Assembly (NCBI RefSeq): GCF_027595985.1
Contig: NC_073303.1
Span: 24,437,084-24,501,083 of the forward strand
Source of the DNA: Sorex araneus
Taxonomy: Eukaryota; Chordata; Mammalia; Eulipotyphla; Soricidae
Length of the DNA: 64,000 bases
Reading direction: 5' to 3'
Within the stretch, counting starts at the first letter, position 1. Every line of letters starts with the position of its first letter. Under the pieces are notes generated by a model. It did not search any database. It saw nothing but the letters and a program-made list of their open reading frames with translations, and had not been told where the DNA came from. The translations under genes and the position numbers were made by a program. Below are positions 1-10,786 of the stretch, piece after piece.

Positions 1-93
1 ATGAAATGATGTTGCAAAATTACATTGAAAATTCACATTCTAAATATATTTACTCTGCTTATCAGAAGTAGAATTATTCCATCTTGTCTGCCT

Positions 94-113
94 GGGGAAT
101 TCCAGAATTCCCC
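94..113. other. 20-bp near-perfect palindrome with a kappaB-like half
   Basis: The arms ggggaattc and gaattcccc are perfectly inverted around a 2-nt spacer (ca). The left ten bases, ggggaattcc, fit the NF-kappaB consensus GGGRNWYYCC. No gene or promoter is seen close by, so a regulatory role is only inferred from the motif. The rest of 1-450 looks unique, with no gene recognised. Confidence 0.3.
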
Positions 114-452
114 TGAAAGAGACACTGGCACTTTGGTGATGGGTGTGGTGCTGTGGCATACCCATAAAACACATAAACCTTTATACTTTGTAATCCAATT
201 TGTCTCTTCAGTAAGATGTGACACAACTTGGGTGCCATGCTACCTGAGCTGCTAAGGAATCCCAGGACCCCTGCCCAGATGGGGAGGGGAGGTACTCATT
301 ATTGACACCCCCCATCATGTCCTAATACTGGATATGGTGGGACAGAATAATAAACATCAAAGGCTCTAGCTCCATTTTCCACATTATTGTCTTCTCCCTA
401 CACCAGGGTATTCAAACCACCTTCCTTCTGTTCTTCTGTCATCTATTGCCTG

Positions 453-455
453 ATA

Positions 456-526
<71 letters not shown>
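453..526. repeat. Compound microsatellite (TA)n then (GA)n
   Basis: About 20 TA units run directly into about 15 GA units. The (GA) end coincides with the left arm of the inverted repeat at 524-589. Small ORFs across it are repeat translations. Confidence 0.95.
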
Positions 527-531
<5 letters not shown>

Positions 532-589
532 CTTTTGGGGATAAGAAGCAAGGAGGTATATTTGCTTCTTATCCCCCAAAGGCAAACTC
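524..589. repeat. Hairpin-forming inverted repeat, 28-bp arms, 10-nt loop
   Basis: 524-551 and 562-589 are reverse complements with a single mismatch, separated by ggaggtatat. The left arm is the direct continuation of the (GA)n tract. A second palindrome, 591-609 (atggaataa/ttattccat, 1-nt spacer), follows at once. No repeat family is recognised in the arms. A local fold-back duplication at the microsatellite is the simplest reading; a short-hairpin RNA is a less likely alternative. Confidence 0.85.
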
Positions 590-652
590 CATGGAATAAA
601 TTATTCCATTTGGGCTCTAAGTATTTATAATGCAAGGCCTGAGCCTTACTAT

Positions 653-862
653 CAATAGAAAATGGTTTTTTTCTTTTTGGGTCACACCTGGCAATGCACA
701 GGGGTTACTCCTGGCTCTGCACTCAAGAATCACTCCTGGCGGTGCTCAGGGGAACATATGGGATGCTGGGAATCGAACCTGGGTCGACCGACCCGGGTCG
801 ACCGTGTGCAAGACAAACACCCTACCCGCTGTACTATCACTCCAGCCCCACAATAGAAAATG
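653..862 (-). mobile_element. SOR-like SINE, type A, with target-site duplication
   Basis: Full-length reverse-oriented copy (about 666-850). The 12-nt duplication caatagaaaatg lies at 653-664 and 851-862. It contains an internal 14-bp tandem duplication at the B-box end (gaccgacccgggtc repeated near 783-810), which doubles part of the Pol III promoter region. Confidence 0.92.
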
Positions 863-1488
863 ATTTTGAGAAAATCTTTCCTCCCTCTCTCCGCTCATAT
901 ACACACGTGTCATCTTGAATTTAGCAACCATATGAGACTCAGTTTTCTTCTTAAAAATGGTGTCAAAAAATTATCCTGCATCCAAACTGGTCATATTATG
1001 CATGGAAAACCAAATATAAGGCACATAAAATAGTATGAATTAAATGCTGCATAAAGATTCATTATACATAGTCCATACCAGGTAGTTCCTATTTGAATTA
1101 TTGGACAAAACATAAGCAAATAATGTAAACTAAAAACAAAATTCACTACACTGATTTTAATTAGAAGTTTTCTGATTTTAAGTGAGGTTACATGGTTAGA
1201 GTCACCTTTTCTCATTTGTGTGGGAATATTTCGATTACTCTCATAGGAAGTTGATTTTTATAACTTTTTCCCATTTTTTTCTTTTGAGCAATTTATATTT
1301 AAAAATAATACATAAGAACTTGTGTATTAAAAATTAACCATTTTGATGTGTGCTTATAAATGCAGTTTTTCTGTGCTTTTTCTAACTTTAATAAATTTTT
1401 ACTATACACAAGTTTCTGATATTTATGTTGTCAGTTTTTTTTACCATATTTGTCCATTCCACCATGCTTTTAAAAAAATCTTCACTTT
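863..1488. other. AT-rich sequence, nothing recognised
   Basis: No repeat family, ORF with coding character or RNA gene was recognised here. Confidence 0.5.
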
Positions 1489-1654
1489 GGGGCTGGAGCA
1501 ATAGCACGGCAGGTAGAGCCTTGCGCTCGGCCTACCTGGGTTCAGTTCCCAGCATCCCATATGGTACCCCAAGCCAGGAGTAATTCCTGAGTGCATGAGC
1601 CAGGAGTAACCCCTGTGCAGTGCTGGGTATGACCCAAAAAGAAGAAAAAAAAAT
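1489..1654 (+). mobile_element. SOR-like SINE, type A
   Basis: Starts ggggctggagcaatagcac and ends in an A-rich tail. Duplication tcttcactt at 1480-1488 and 1655-1663. The middle is shortened (the 'ggtcccccaagcac' part is mostly missing), so this is an internally deleted copy. Confidence 0.9.
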
Positions 1655-1669
1655 TCTTCACTTCTCTGA

Positions 1670-2335
1670 GATTTTTCTTCAAGTCTCATATATTTTCTTA
1701 AATTTTCATGTGTGTTTTAATTTCTATATTTGTTGGTATTTTGTTTAATGTAAGAAGTTTGGTGAAGATTTCATTATTTTCTAGATGGCTACACATCCTA
1801 ACAGATTTAAAGAATAATCAATCATTTCCCCCACTATCCTAAAGTGAGCATTGTATGTTATACAGAATTCTTGTATTCACTTGGATTTATTTCTGAACTA
1901 TAATTTCTATTCTAAACCTGATTATGTATGAGTACCACACTATTTTTATTTTCTTTCACTATAGTATTGCTGAGATTATTGTTTTTCTTTATTTTCATTT
2001 TTTTCTAATTTATATTGAATGTGTCATTTCAAAGTTATTAAGCTAAATCTCATTAGTTTAAATAACAAGTTTTTTTCTTGCATGTGTTACATGGGAACTA
2101 TAGTGCGTTGCAACTACTTCCTGATTGGTTGAGCTCACTCAAACTCTTGAGTCTTTTTATTCAAGAAATTGTACAGTGAAAGAGCAGCTTCACTGAGTTC
2201 ATGCTTTTGTACCGTATAGGGCAGAAAGTAGTGCCACAAGTTCAGTACTTAACTTTCTGTGCCAAACTGAGGAGTACTCCAAGGAAGACCCAAGACCTCA
2301 GAGATCATCAAGAAAATCAATATCTGAGTATTGTC
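1670..2335. other. AT-rich stretch without recognised genes
   Basis: It contains one good CCAAT-box (NF-Y type) core on the minus strand at about 2122-2131 (plus strand ctgattggtt). Nothing else promoter-like accompanies it. Confidence 0.4.
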
Positions 2336-2341
2336 CTCTCG

Positions 2342-2447
2342 TTGTTTTTATTTTGGAGCCATGCCCGATGATGCTCGGGACTTACTCCTGGCTCTGCCAG
2401 GCTACAAAGAGGCAAGCATCTTGCTCACTGTATTATTGCTCTGACCC
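2342..2447 (-). mobile_element. Old truncated SINE, type A
   Basis: Reverse-oriented body blocks are recognisable (tttggagccatgcccgatgatgctc, then cttactcctggctctgccag) and the head end tattattgctctgaccc. It is diverged and internally deleted. Confidence 0.7.
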
Positions 2448-2476
2448 TGTACTTTTTAACACATAAATTAATGCGT

Positions 2477-2663
2477 GGGGCCAGAGAGAGTATAGCAGGT
2501 AGGGCACTTGTCTTAGACATGGCCAACACTGATTCCATCCCTGGCATCCTATGTGATTCCCCCACGCCCAGCCCTGCCACGAGTGACTCCTGACTGGAGA
2601 GTCAGGAGTAAATCCTGAGCACATCTGGGTGTGGCCAAAGAACAAAAATAACAACAGCAAAAA
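2477..2663 (+). mobile_element. Diverged SINE, type A
   Basis: Head ggggccagagagagtatagcagg, body tcaggagtaaatcctgagcac, tail of mixed A/C. No clear TSD is seen. It belongs to the older 'ggggccagag' subgroup rather than the young 'ggggctggagcg' one. Confidence 0.8.
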
Positions 2664-2824
2664 AGTTAATGCAAAATGAATGCTAAGCAAAATCCCAAAA
2701 TTCAAAATGAAAACAGAGTCTGACAGTGCACTCACATGACCCTGCCTTAACCACTTAATTCAAGTTCTGTAAGGAATAAGGACCAAATGGCGGGGTGGGG
2801 CCAAACCATACCGATATATCTAAA

Positions 2825-3103
2825 GTCACTGTCACTGTCATCCCGTTGCTCATCGAAGTCACTGTCACTGTCATCCCCTTGCTCATCGATTTGTTCGAGC
2901 GGGCACCAGTAACATCTCTCATTGAGAGACTTATTGTTACTGTTTTTGGCATATCCAATATGCACAGGTAGCTTGCCAGGCTCTGCCACTTGGGCTCGAT
3001 ACTCTCAGGAGCTTGCCAGGCTCTCCGAGAGGGGCGGAGGAATTGAACTCAGGTCGGCCGCTTGAAAGGCGAACGCCCAACTGCTGTGCTATCGCTCCAG
3101 CCC
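2825..3103 (-). mobile_element. SOR-like SINE, type B, with duplicated tail
   Basis: Reverse-oriented full type B copy, from the tRNA-like head (ccagcccac end) to the gatgacagtgacagtg-type end. The terminal unit of about 33 nt (gtcactgtcactgtcatccc..) is tandemly repeated at 2826-2858 and 2859-2891, one more sign that this SINE's 3' end is repeat-prone. It has no poly(A). Confidence 0.9.
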
Positions 3104-4067
3104 ACAACTAAAGCATATGCTTAAATACAGTCCATGACACGTGTGCATAAAGCAGTTTGTGTTGTCCAGCCAAAATGACTAGAATAAGTATTTTCTGCCA
3201 ACAGGAAAGAATGGCAAGCGTAGATGGGTGAGGATGACAAATAATTTAACAACTAATGCAGTCCAATATAGACTTGTGAGGTCAGTTTTCTGTAAATAAA
3301 TTTTTGTTTTATATATTATAAATTTTTTGCCTATTTTTTCCTTTTGGGAGTAGTTTGGTCCTTATGAATTTTTATTCTGCATATCTTTGGTTGGAAGATG
3401 AATATTTCTGTTGTATTTTCTTTATGGTTTTTTATTTAATTATGTCATATTTATTTGTACTATAGAGTTTCTTTCAAATTAACGTTTCCTCACCATGATA
3501 GTCATAGCTTCTTCCTTTTGGTTTGCTTTTGCCAATTGTATTTTTTGCTCATTCTTTTTCAGCTCGCTAAGTCACGAATTTAGGGATTATCTTATTAAAT
3601 TTGACTTTCTGCTCTAGTATAAGACCCTAACATTGAATTTTATAACAATATAAGCCATTTCTATGTTTTTGCTTCTATAGATACTAGATATTAGTGTATC
3701 ATAACATACTATTTATCCTATTTGTTGCTTTAAAAATATTTATGTATGTATTTTTGTGGTTTTTCTTTTTCCTTGTACTCATTATTTGAAAGGATTATTT
3801 TATTTTTCATAACCAACTATATAATGTCAATAATTGCATAATAATAACAAATCAGTAGGGTATAATCTCTATCACCATAACTAATATACACTTTATCATC
3901 TCTTTAGAATATATTGATCCCTACTAAACAACCCTAAAATCACATAGTTCTACTTCCTTACACCTATTCTTCTGCCCCACCAGATTATAGTGAATTATAT
4001 GTTTTATTCCCTACTTTTCACCTTTTCTGCAAAAAAATTTGGAATCTAATCCTAAATGTATGGTCTC
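3104..4067. other. AT-rich stretch, no gene or recognised repeat
   Basis: Long T-rich and A-rich runs only. No convincing coding or repeat signature was seen. Confidence 0.5.
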
Positions 4068-4170
4068 TCTACACTGCCAAGAGTGATCCCTGAGCACAGG
4101 ATCAGGATTAATCCCTGAACAGCACCAGAATGCCCTCCTACTTAAAACAAAAGAAAAAAATTTTAAAAAA
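4068..4170 (+). mobile_element. Old SINE 3' fragment
   Basis: Retains the block agtgatccctgagcacagg..aggattaatccctgaacagcacc followed by an A-rich end. The head is missing. Confidence 0.55.
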
Positions 4171-4204
4171 GAAAGAAAAGATCAAGAATGCTTATAGAGG
4201 AACA

Positions 4205-4382
4205 GAAGGAATGCGCCAAGGACTGAGAACATGCTTTGTATATAGGATGTCCTGGTTCAATTCCTGGAATTACATTTTCTCCTGAGAATCTCTGGGAATG
4301 ACCCTGAGCTGGTGGTTACTCTGGGCCTAACTAAGTGTGGCTCAAAAATCTAAATCCTCTCTTCAAAAAAAAAAATAAAAGA
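4205..4382 (+). mobile_element. Very old SINE relative
   Basis: Head remnant gcgccaaggactgagaacatgctttg, B-box-like gttcaattcctgg, body cctgagaatctctgggaatgacc and a poly(A) end. Strongly diverged. Confidence 0.55.
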
Positions 4383-4635
4383 ATAGCTATGGAAAAAACA
4401 CATATATTTCTCGAAGTCTTTTGCTGTTGCTTTTGCTTTATACATAAATAAAAATTTGAACAAAACTCAGAGTCCACTTCAAAATAAAGTGGAATAAACA
4501 TCTCTCACCAGGCATTTGGTATAGTATTTAACCTCTGAAATTAGGATGCAAGCACTCTTAAAAGTAAATAGTAATAGGCAGACTGGAGAAAAGTATGAAC
4601 ATTTAAGGTGCCATCAGACAGGTCATAAATTTCAC

Positions 4636-4777
4636 CTTGTGCTTTTTTTCTCTTTTGTCCTCTGGACTGGACTGACAAAACACAGGAGATGATCATGAAC
4701 AAAGATGCTTTCAAAGAGGATACACTGAGAAATCTTCCCATTTTTTATTTGAAAGGCAAGAAAAACAGGTCTCCCAA
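4636..4777 (-). CDS. Candidate 5' coding exon with signal peptide
   Basis: On the minus strand a pyrimidine-rich stretch ends in an acceptor-like cttgaag at 4778. Next come 36 nt, an ATG at 4741-4739 with A at -3 and G at +4, 35 codons plus one base, and a donor-like CAAG|GTGAAA at 4636/4635. The peptide starts MGRFLSVSSLKASLFMIISC, then a short hydrophobic stretch and a basic part with SRGQKRKKAQ. This looks like a secretory signal followed by a dibasic segment. The reading frame runs 66 codons in total if unspliced. I do not recognise the gene. It may be a true first coding exon of a secreted protein, or chance; no partner exon is seen in the window. Confidence 0.3.
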
Positions 4778-5214
4778 CTTCAAGAGCAAGAGAGAGACAG
4801 GGACAGAAACAGAGAAGAGGGCCGTGCTTTCCTTTTCATTGTAATCTCAGATTCAGCTCCTCATTCTAGCTTTCAAGGTCCTGTAGCTATGGCAGCAGCA
4901 ATGTAGTCTACAGGGGACCACAGGAGACCAAAAGTCTGTGGTCCCAAGAGTATGGGATAAACACTGTTACTTTTCTCTATTTTTGTCTTCCTGTCACACG
5001 GAAGGTGCAGTCACAGGAAGTTTTCTACAAAGCTGGATATATAAAGCTTCATGCTTTAGCCAAAGACATGTGAAATGGGAGCTCCAGGAAACCAGAAGTT
5101 ATTGGCGAGATGACAAAAGTGCATGAAAATGACCTAGTAAAATTGTTAATGAACTTCTGGACTTACTGCTGATGAATGACTGCAAGGATCTGACCCTAAG
5201 CGACATGTTAGCTT
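4778..5214. other. Unassigned sequence upstream of an LTR
   Basis: Moderately GC-rich for this window. It includes the pyrimidine tract (minus strand) used as acceptor in the candidate exon call. No repeat family is recognised. Confidence 0.4.
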
Positions 5215-5600
5215 TGGAGAACTGGACTGAGGATGAACCACTCTATGGACTAATGTTTCTGTCTCCCCCCAATTCATACATTGAAGCTCTTATCCTTATT
5301 GTGATACTATTTGGAGGTAGAACCTCTGGGGGATAATTAGTTCATGAGGGTAGTTTCCTCATGGACTGATCTGGTGCTTTTATAACAAGATACCTGACAC
5401 TGATGAATGTTCTTAGCCATGAAAGCATATTTCAAGAAAGTGACCCCCTGAAAATTACAAAATGATCAAACCAGATACTGAATCTTCTGTCATATTGATC
5501 TTTAAATTATTGGCCTCCAAAAGAGTGAGAGATCAATATGTATTGTTCAAGTCACTCAGTCTACAGTACTCGTTATAGCAGAATTAGTCAACTAAACAGA
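5215..5600 (+). mobile_element. MaLR-type LTR (MLT1/MST-like), old solo LTR
   Basis: It follows the recognisable order of MaLR LTRs: a start-region block near 5250 (ctaatgtttctgtctccccc then aattcatacattgaagctc), gatactatttggaggtagaacc, ttagttcatgagggtag, gtgcttttataacaag, and an end with aagtcactcagtctacagta then gttatagcagaattag. No internal retroviral coding region was found on either side, so it is a diverged solo LTR of the ERVL-MaLR group. The family assignment is from memory. Confidence 0.75.
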
Positions 5601-7060
5601 CTCAGGACCAGGATGTCCCATAGGTCATTACAATGTAGTTTAATTCAAATGACACTACAAAGGCTTTGAAAATGCAACCCACAGAAAACCATTATGAACT
5701 TGTGCATATTTTATATTGCTTTTTAAAATATCAAGCAAATTCTCCACAAAAATTTTTGAAAGATTCATACTCTAAATATATTCAGAATGGTCAAGACACT
5801 GTTCAAACATACTGGGTGTATAAAGAACCCCCCTACCTCCTCACCCACCGAGAAAAAATCAACAAGATGATTCAGGAATTGTAATTATCCAAAAGGAACT
5901 TAAAAGTAGCTCTTATAAAACTGCTCACTTAATAAATTGAAAGCAATCTCAATAACAAAGTAGAAGCCAGAAAAAGAGCTCAATGTAAGTTTCAGAACTG
6001 AAAAATATAACACTCGTTGTACAAAATTGATGTAGGGTGTTTATGCCAGGAAGGCTGTGATGTCTGAGGCCAGGGAATATAGGGGAACTCTGCTTTCTGC
6101 CTAACTGTTCTATGAACTTAATATATCTTTAAATGTAAAGTTTATTAAAATGTGTATATTTAAGAAGTACAGTAACCACCAGGCACAGGAAAGTGATCCG
6201 TGGGTTACTTGAGCAAAAAGTTAGAACCAGTAGCAACAGGATGACTGAGTTAAAGAGGTAGTTGCCACAACTTTGCTAACACAGGAGGCCTTTAACTTAA
6301 GTTTGGAAAGGGCCTGAATCATCTTACTCAACACTTCACCAAATAAAGCCACTCTTAGAAATCAGGGCAACCTTTGGATGACCGATAGCCTCCTTAGATA
6401 TCATGCTTTTCTTTCTGAGAATCCTGACTTGAATCTGAGACTTTTAAAATCTGGTATATTGACTGCTAACTCATACTAGAACACACCTCACCATTAGGAA
6501 ACTTGCCTCCATACCCTGGGACACACAGATGCCAGTAAACCTGGTATCTGTCAACCTGATAGCAGCCCTTGGGAAAGCCAGACCTTCTTCGAATTATAGA
6601 CGGCAGTTCCTTTGTAGAGCACGGTACCCAGGATCTAGACATTGGCATCACCCCCACTGCAGTGGTGGAAATAAGCACTCTCCCTGTGGAATACTCAGCC
6701 CAATTACTAAATCCGTTTCCCTGACCACTACTCCCGCAGCTGCCTGACTTCTGGGCTTCCCCAATAGATAACAACACTGTCCAAACTGGCTGACATTCTG
6801 TCCACCTCAATTAGTCCCAGAGCAAAACTGATTCTGCAGGCCCTGCCACTACTTGCAGGGCACCTGGTTCACCTGGGTTCTTGATCAGGGAGTCCGGCAG
6901 GCAAAGGATGAGATGAGCCTTGGGGGTGGGGATCAGTCATGGTTTATTTTTCTTGCCATGTTAAATGTTTGCCCCTGTCTTGCAAACCACATGGCTGGCT
7001 ATTACCTAGTATCTGGGAAACCGCTTAATCTGAGCACTGGTCCACACTGACTGGCTGGAG
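5601..7060. other. Unclassified block, possibly a very old repeat
   Basis: 6300-6900 is less AT-rich than its surroundings and carries a 114-codon minus-strand ORF (6466-6810) with no recognisable domain. It has no TSD, poly(A) or known repeat signature that I can name. An old LTR or unique DNA are both possible. Confidence 0.35.
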
Positions 7061-7450
7061 CATCATCAAAAGTGACCCTTGAGCAGTACTGGTATGGGAC
7101 ATAGTAAAAAGAATAATCATCATGTTTAGGTTGAGCAATGCTTTCACAGAATATTGCAGGTAAATGAAAAACCTAAAGAACACATCTTGTAACCTGAATC
7201 TTTTCTATCTATTAGAAAAGATACCTTCAGAAAAACTCTCTTCTCTGGAAAGAGCCCTGCCAAGTTCAGCTAATGAACTCCTGAGGAGTCTAATTTCAGG
7301 TAATATATTCTTGAGTACATGTGACACATCTTAAGGAAGTAGCACCTCCTGACTGGAGAGGTGCATCATCTGATGACCTGAAGATGAGAATTTCCAGAAA
7401 TTTGAGTCAGATGACACCTGAAATGACCTTCTTAAAAATGAGCAAGCCAG

Positions 7451-7630
7451 GGGCCAGAGTAATAGTACTGCAGGTAGGGAACTTGCTTTGTACACATTCG
7501 ACGTGGGTTCATATAACAGCATCCCATTTGGTCCTCGAAGCCCAATCAGGAGCAATCCCTGAGTGCAGAGCCAGGAGTAAATCCTGAGCACCACTGGGTG
7601 TGGTCCCCAAAATGAAAACAAAAACATCAT
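7451..7630 (+). mobile_element. SINE, type A (ggggccagag subgroup)
   Basis: Complete head to A-rich tail: ggggccagagtaatagtac, body gagtgcagagccaggagtaa, tail aaaatgaaaacaaaaaca. Moderately diverged. Confidence 0.85.
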
Positions 7631-7791
7631 TCTGTTATTATCCTAGCTCTACTCTGTCAATAATAAAGTTGTGACTCTGAGAAGCTAGCTATCTGGCAGG
7701 TTCAACTAGCTTAATGTTTGACTTCAGGCTCCACAGTATTCAACTGCTACTTCTACAAACCCTTCCCCTTTGATACTTAAAAATGACAATG

Positions 7792-7968
7792 GTTGGGGAT
7801 GGAGTGATATTACAGCTGGTAGGATGTCTGCCTTGCACTTGGTTAACCTGGGCTCGATCCCCAGCATCCCATATAGTCACTCTAAGCACCGTCAGGAGGA
7901 ATTCCTGAGTGCAGGGCCAGGAATAACCTCCAAACATCCTGGGTATGAGCCAAAAAGTAAACAAAAAA
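7792..7968 (+). mobile_element. SINE, type A
   Basis: Complete diverged copy with head ggatggagtgatattacagc, B-box gggctcgatcccc and an A-rich tail. A short possible duplication (aatggtt) flanks it. Confidence 0.82.
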
Positions 7969-8039
7969 TTATAATGGTTACAGAAAATGTCCATGCTTAT
8001 TGAATCACTTCTGTGATAGAGACACGGTTGTTTCTCAAG

Positions 8040-8505
8040 TCTCTTATGCATGCAACTTCCTGTATATGGCCATGAAATATGCCCACACCACTTCCAGGAT
8101 TAGTATCTAAAAACCTTTCATAACCATCCCTTCATAATCATCTTTATGACTTTGGGATCATGATACAAAGTACTCTTAAAGACTTCATACTGAAGATGTT
8201 AAAATTAGGTCACCCCGCATTCCTGAAAAGGTGCGTAGAACCATGCACAAAGCAGCCCTGCTGATCTGAAATGTTGATTAGACTTTATTGGTATTGAGAT
8301 ATTGTGTCTGGGGACTCTTCATTCACCAGTTTTGCTTGCCTAACTCATATCCCGATACTGTTGTAACAGTGATGCATTATTTTTATATTTGATATTTCTA
8401 TAAATTCTATTTTTGATGTCTATTAGTGAGTTGTGCCTAATAATCTAATAGAGACAGTACAAATTTTTTATCAGATCAAGATAATTCAAGTGGGTTTGTG
8501 TATCC
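8040..8505. other. Unique AT-rich stretch
   Basis: No gene or recognised repeat. Confidence 0.45.
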
Positions 8506-8520
8506 ACAAAGCCCTGATAT

Positions 8521-8698
8521 CCAGGGGACCGATAGCACAGCGGGTAGGGCGTTTGCCTTGCACGCGGCTGACCCGGGTTTGATCCCCGGCATCCCATATG
8601 GTCCCCCAAGCACTGCCAGGAGTAATTCCTGAGTGCAAAGCCAGGAGTAACCCCCTGAGCATCACTGGGTGTGACCTAAAAAGCAAAAAAAAAAAAAA
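8521..8698 (+). mobile_element. Young SOR-like SINE, type A, perfect TSD
   Basis: Head ggaccgatagcacagcgggt and intact A- and B-like boxes (gggtttgatcccc), ending in about 17 A. Flanked by agccctgatat at 8510-8520 and 8701-8711. Close to the subfamily consensus, hence recent. Confidence 0.94.
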
Positions 8699-8914
8699 AA
8701 AGCCCTGATATGCAGAAAAAATCCTATATCTAGCAAAGTCTGTGTCTTACAAAATTCATTTAGACCACATATTTTTATTCATTCTAATTTCCCCACTTGT
8801 GTCACATATAGAATAAATGTATTGACTCCATCTTAATGTCCTATTCAATGACATTAGAAAGCCATTCTGTCATTGATTGAGTTTAACTGGAAATAATTTG
8901 GCACATAAAACTCT

Positions 8915-9088
8915 GGGGCCAGAGAGATAGTAAAAGGGTTAAGGTACCTGCTCTGAACATGGTCTACCTAGGTACAAGGCCCTGGTAGCACTATGGACCT
9001 AAGCATAGCCAGAAGTGATGACTGAACAAGAGTCCTTAGAACCACTGGGCATGGCCCCAAACCTAAAGTAAAAGCAAAAAAAACAAAC
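8915..9088 (+). mobile_element. Old SINE, type A
   Basis: Head ggggccagagagatagtaaa, then a diverged body and an A-rich tail. Confidence 0.72.
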
Positions 9089-9954
9089 TAAAAAGAGCTC
9101 CAACTATGTGCAAGGAAAAATAGCTGTAGCCCCCTTACCTGACAGGGACTATACGGTACTAGACTCCTATAGACAGTGATATGTCCAGATCTCTTGGTGC
9201 TGTCAGTGTCCTTGGTCACCTGAGCTTTGCTTCAAATAAAAACAAAAGCAAAAATATTAACCCTAAACATAAAATTTGCTAATGTGATTTTTTAACGCTA
9301 TATTAATTCAAACTCATATAGTAAATAACTGAGGTAACTCAGATATAATGGGAACTTCAGGGTCTTTGGAAAACAACAAGATTGAACAAAGCTTTTAAAT
9401 TTCATCATTTCATGTCATTATACTAATTTTACGTTAAATATAGATGACATTTCCTGCTATTGGAAAATTCTGCGTCTATATAAAGGTATATTAGGGCACA
9501 CAGGAAATCATTCTCTACTATTCAAGGTTCTTCAGAATTTAGACAAATAATCTAAGCATCAGACAGGTTGATAACAGAAAAGTCAGACATTTATTAATAG
9601 CATTTGTACTTCCTGTGTACATGGGAGAGGCCCACAAAGATGGTGACTCACCGCCTGGCCTTAAAGGTCCTGGAAAGCAAACTTAGCTAAAGGAGAGGAC
9701 ACAGGGAAGGAGAAAGGAAGGTCATTTGGGACTGCTGTCAAGGAAGGCACAATAAAACAAAGGATGCATTTAAGAGATAAGGAGAACAGATCTTCCAGGG
9801 AGATAACCTTAAGGAAAAGGCTTACATAAAAATGTGAACTTTCATAGTGAACTTTCACTAAAGTTCACTCCATTCAAACTTCAGATCCTCTCCTATGAAA
9901 TCAAACTTTTTCCAGACATATTTTGAAGTAGAAGATTTTGCTTCCCTACAGGGG
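9089..9954. other. No gene recognised
   Basis: Unique-looking sequence. A direct duplication of about 15 nt (gtgaactttca/aagttcactcc region, 9834-9870) is a local oddity. Confidence 0.4.
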
Positions 9955-10262
9955 AATATGTCAGCTGCACAACATCTAATTCTCCCTCTTAGAGAACCTG
10001 GCAAGCTACCAAGAGTTTATTACCCGCAGTGGGGAAAGCCTGGCAAGCTCCCTGTGGCGTATTCATATGCCAAATACAGTAACAAAGATAGGTCTCATGC
10101 CCCTGACCCTGAAGAGCCTCTAATGCGGCACCATTGGGAAGGAGAAGTAAAGAGAGGCTTCTAAAATCTCAGGGCTAAGATGAATGGAGAAGTTACTAGA
10201 TCTGCTAGAGCAAATCAATGATCAATGGGATGACAATGATACAGTGATACAGTGATACAGGA
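9955..10262 (+). mobile_element. Long-insert variant of the type B SINE
   Basis: Shares the type B core (cctggcaagctaccaagag..ggcgtattcatatgcc..cagtaacaa) and the type B end (agcaaatcaatgatcaatgggatgacaatgatacag). Between these lies an extra segment of about 80 nt containing cccctgaccctgaagagcc and aaaatctcaggg. The same insert occurs at 61812-62100 and, in part, 52495-52655. The usual tRNA-like head is replaced or too diverged to recognise. The end is a triplicated gatacagt-type repeat, not poly(A). Confidence 0.75.
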
Positions 10263-10360
10263 GAACATAATATAAATTAGAAAAAGTTAAGGAAGGAAAC
10301 AGAATCTATGACTGAATATATTGTAGCTTTATGTATGTATACTATATTATAATATATATT

Positions 10361-10617
10361 GGGGCTGGAGCAATAGCACAGCGGGTAGGGCATTTGCCTT
10401 GCACACGGCTGACCTGGGTTGATTCCTTCACCCGTTTCGAAGAGTCCGGCAAGCTATCGAGAGTATCTTGCCCACATGGCAGAGCCTGGCAAGGTCCCCG
10501 TGGTGATTTCGATATGCCAAAAATAGTAACAACAACAACAAAAGTCTCACAATGGAGACGTTACTGGTGCCCGCTTGAGCAAATCAATGAGCAACAGGAT
10601 GACAGTGATACAGTGAT
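10361..10617 (+). mobile_element. SOR-like SINE, type B
   Basis: Complete copy from ggggctggagcaatagcaca through ggcaagctatcgagagtatc to gatgacagtgatacagtgat. Set in a very AT-rich background (atatat runs on both sides). Forms an inverted pair with the copy at 10787-11022. Confidence 0.9.
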
Positions 10618-10786
10618 TATCTGTATAATATATATGTAATATATATGTACAAAGAATGTTTTATATACAGATATAATATTCATTTACGATATGCATATTT
10701 ATCATCTAATAAATGTACACAAATATGTTGCATATATGCAGATATGTACAATAAAAGTGTAGACTCCATTTCACATTTACATATAT

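Noticed and set aside
2090..2200. Possible promoter (CCAAT box, T-rich box)
   Set aside because: Only one motif is good; no TATA at proper spacing, no CpG content, no downstream exon.
5215..5600. Possible endogenous retrovirus with genes
   Set aside because: Only LTR-like sequence is present here and at 24.1 and 32.4 kb; no gag, pol or env blocks were seen nearby.
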